Shown: positions 6,356-7,181 of the stretch, one piece after another
Layout of the letters: every line of letters starts with the position of its first letter
How positions within the stretch are numbered: the stretch's first letter is position 1
Source of the DNA: Candidatus Aerophobota bacterium
Lineage (GTDB): Bacteria > Aerophobota > Aerophobia > Aerophobales > JAGHCO01
DNA: 7,181 nucleotides
NCBI GenBank assembly: GCA_021160405.1
Contig: JAGHCO010000153.1
Location: 1 to 7,181, forward strand
Direction: 5' to 3'
Position numbers and translations under genes: made by a program
Notes under the pieces: generated by a model
The model's database searches: none
What the model saw: the letters and a program-made list of their open reading frames with translations, nothing else
What the model was told of the DNA's origin: nothing

Positions 6356-6389
6356 CACATAGCCTCTCTGAAGGGATTGCTTTCCCTTG

Positions 6390-6779
6390 TTACTTTCTTT
6401 TAAAAAAACTTTTATCCAAAGTAATGTCAAAATATTCCTCTTCTCTAACAGACCTCCAGCCTTGTTTTTTATCCCATTTCATAAAACTCTCACATTCCAA
6501 ACAGTATCCATACTTTCCGATTATCTCATCTTCCATTATGCTCACTGCGTGGTATACTCCTGCATGAGAGTGAAAGTATTTCTTTATTCCCACACTTAGA
6601 TAACTAAGTTTTCGGTACCTTTTCTCAAATATAAGCAGATATGGATTTGCGCTTAATGCCCGTGTAAGCTGATCGGGTAAAATTTCATCAAGGTAAAGAG
6701 CTCTAAGAAGGTACTTTCGTGCCAGGAGAAAGACTTGTTCATATTTTAGCTTTCCTAAAACGCCCCTCTTTTCCGTCAT
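6390..6779 (-). CDS. Hypothetical protein, about 129 aa, start uncertain
   Basis: I do not recognise this protein. From the ATG at 6779 it reads MTEKRGVLGKLKYEQVF, a helical section (LLARKYLLRALYLDEILPD), a central part around SHAGVYHAVSIMEDEI, then KYGYCLECESFMKWDKKQGW with a single CxxC, and ends DKSFFKRK. There is no signal peptide or membrane segment. The frame continues upstream to a TTG at 6824, but the residues between are encoded by the palindromic repeat, and the AGGAG there is only about 1 nt from the TTG. The ATG at 6779 also lies within the repeat end and has only a weak site. The repeat may have replaced the original 5' end; the true N-terminus may start later. The gene ends 34 nt before the decayed basic-protein gene. 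Confidence 0.5.
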   Translation of the reverse strand: MTEKRGVLGKLKYEQVFLLARKYLLRALYLDEILPDQLTRALSANPYLLIFEKRYRKLSYLSVGIKKYFHSHAGVYHAVSIMEDEIIGKYGYCLECESFMKWDKKQGWRSVREEEYFDITLDKSFFKRK

Positions 6780-6814
6780 TGCGGAGCCTGTTCCGAGTGT
6801 TAGCGAGGAATGAC
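6775..6814. repeat. Dispersed palindromic repeat of the GTCATTGCG...AATGAC type
   Basis: The 40-bp unit begins GTCATTGCGG and ends GAGGAATGAC, with 6 perfectly complementary terminal bases and only partial pairing inside. It is followed at 6820-6830 by GAGCAATCTCC. GTCATTGCGAG...GCAATCTC units are, from memory, a dispersed intergenic repeat in many environmental bacterial genomes. Only one copy is visible here. It overlaps the beginning of the 129-aa frame. Confidence 0.6.
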
Positions 6815-6845
6815 AAATGAGCAATCTCCTAATTTTTAGGAAAAC

Positions 6846-7067
6846 TTACCTGTTACAATTTTTTAATGAAGAGTTTAGCTCTGTAAGTAAACTTCCAAGG
6901 TTAATTCCGTACATTCTTGTAACTTCTCCAATTTTTAGCTTGCCTATTTCATAAGCAGCCATTGGGCAGTGCAGACAAGGTAAGTGATATTTTGCAAGAA
7001 CTCTTCTTCCCTCTGGATGTCTTAAGATTTGACTTAAAGTTGCGTTCTTTGTAAATTTAACTAACAT
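6846..7067 (-). CDS. DUF1858 domain protein (ScdA_N-like small redox protein), 73 aa
   Basis: The product reads MLVKFTKNATLSQILRHPE, then VLAKYHLPCLHCP, and EVTRMYGINLGSLLTELN. This is the DUF1858 pattern: a T-L-S-x-I-L helix, a P-x-x-x-x-L-A-x-x-x-L-x-C-x-x-C-P turn with C31 and C34, and a closing G-I-x-L-x-x-L-L-x-E-L-N. The domain is common in anaerobes, alone or fused to hybrid-cluster or Fe-S proteins, and the Cys pair is thought to be a redox disulfide or cluster-related site; the partner here is unknown. I chose ATG at 7067 because AGGAG (7076-7080) lies 8 nt upstream and the domain begins right there. An upstream in-frame ATG at 7106 adds 13 residues but has no ribosome site. It looks unrelated to the nuclease operon. 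Confidence 0.85.
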   Translation of the reverse strand: MLVKFTKNATLSQILRHPEGRRVLAKYHLPCLHCPMAAYEIGKLKIGEVTRMYGINLGSLLTELNSSLKNCNR

Positions 7068-7181
7068 AGTATTTTCTCCTTTTATTTTGTTGATTTGCCA
7101 ATTCATTTCAATATACCTTTACTTAGCAATTATCCTATTTTAAAACAATTTCTTTATTAAGTTACCAACTCCATAGGAGAC
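7068..7181. other. Upstream region of the DUF1858 gene
   Basis: AT-rich leader carrying the AGGAG at 7076-7080. I found no convincing -35/-10 pair. On the minus strand, bases 7181-7140 read VSYGVGNLIKKLF and then TAA, which might be the C-terminus of an upstream gene, but 13 codons cannot settle it. A 4-bp-stem palindrome, CTCC-ATA-GGAG, lies at 7169-7179. Confidence 0.3.

Noticed and set aside
6286..6599. Plus-strand readings of 70-93 codons
   Set aside because: They run antisense to the decayed basic gene and the 129-aa frame, with no ribosome site.
6827..6841. Perfect palindrome TCCTAA-TTT-TTAGGA just after the DUF1858 stop, as a terminator
   Set aside because: The stem is only 6 bp and AT-rich, and no T-run follows on the minus strand.
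7140..7181. Possible C-terminus of an upstream gene (VSYGVGNLIKKLF then stop)
   Set aside because: Thirteen codons at the window edge are too few to call a gene.
1..7181. CRISPR array, tRNA, rRNA or riboswitch
   Set aside because: I saw no regularly spaced repeats and no cloverleaf or conserved RNA core by eye on either strand.

Overview
This is a low-GC bacterial window in which every gene I can support is read from the minus strand. The DUF1858 protein, the archaeal/anaerobe-style 4-oxalocrotonate tautomerase-like protein and a dispersed GTCATTGCG-type palindromic repeat fit an anaerobic bacterium. I cannot name the species or even the phylum from this sequence.

Layout, in the direction of transcription (high to low coordinates). 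First come a DUF1858 redox-type small protein (7067-6846), a palindromic repeat (6775-6814), and an unrecognised protein of about 129 aa (6779-6390) whose start lies inside that repeat. Next is a graveyard: a deleted, stop-containing copy of a small basic-protein gene (6355-6293), an orphan C-terminal piece of an AlbA_2/HATPase_c_4 (COG2865, Schlafen-like) regulator (6258-5848), and a frameshifted N-terminal stub that looks like a type IIG (Eco57I-like) restriction-modification enzyme (5793-5625). A tautomerase gene (5503-5318) follows, bracketed by two imperfect inverted repeats (5259-5295 and 5576-5610).

The rest is a compact operon: an Mre11/SbcD-like metallophosphoesterase (5203-3998), an SbcC/Rad50-like ATPase coupled to it by an ATGA overlap (4001-1281), an intact small basic protein of 51 aa with a very strong ribosome binding site (1214-1059), a 64-aa acidic protein (1051-857), and the N-terminal 266 codons of an AlbA_2/HATPase_c_4 protein that leaves the window at base 1 (799-1).

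The nuclease and ATPase probably form one DNA-processing complex, but not textbook SbcCD. The nuclease has GEWH where GHxH is usual. The ATPase lacks a CxxC zinc hook, has a small globular insert between its coiled coils, and has VTCD where an H-loop histidine is expected. The most notable pattern is that the small basic gene plus AlbA_2 regulator occurs twice: complete behind the nuclease/ATPase pair, and as relics about 5 kb away next to a restriction-enzyme relic. This suggests a recurring cassette in a genome-defence or mobile-element turnover hotspot. That is an inference; no defence activity is shown by the sequence.
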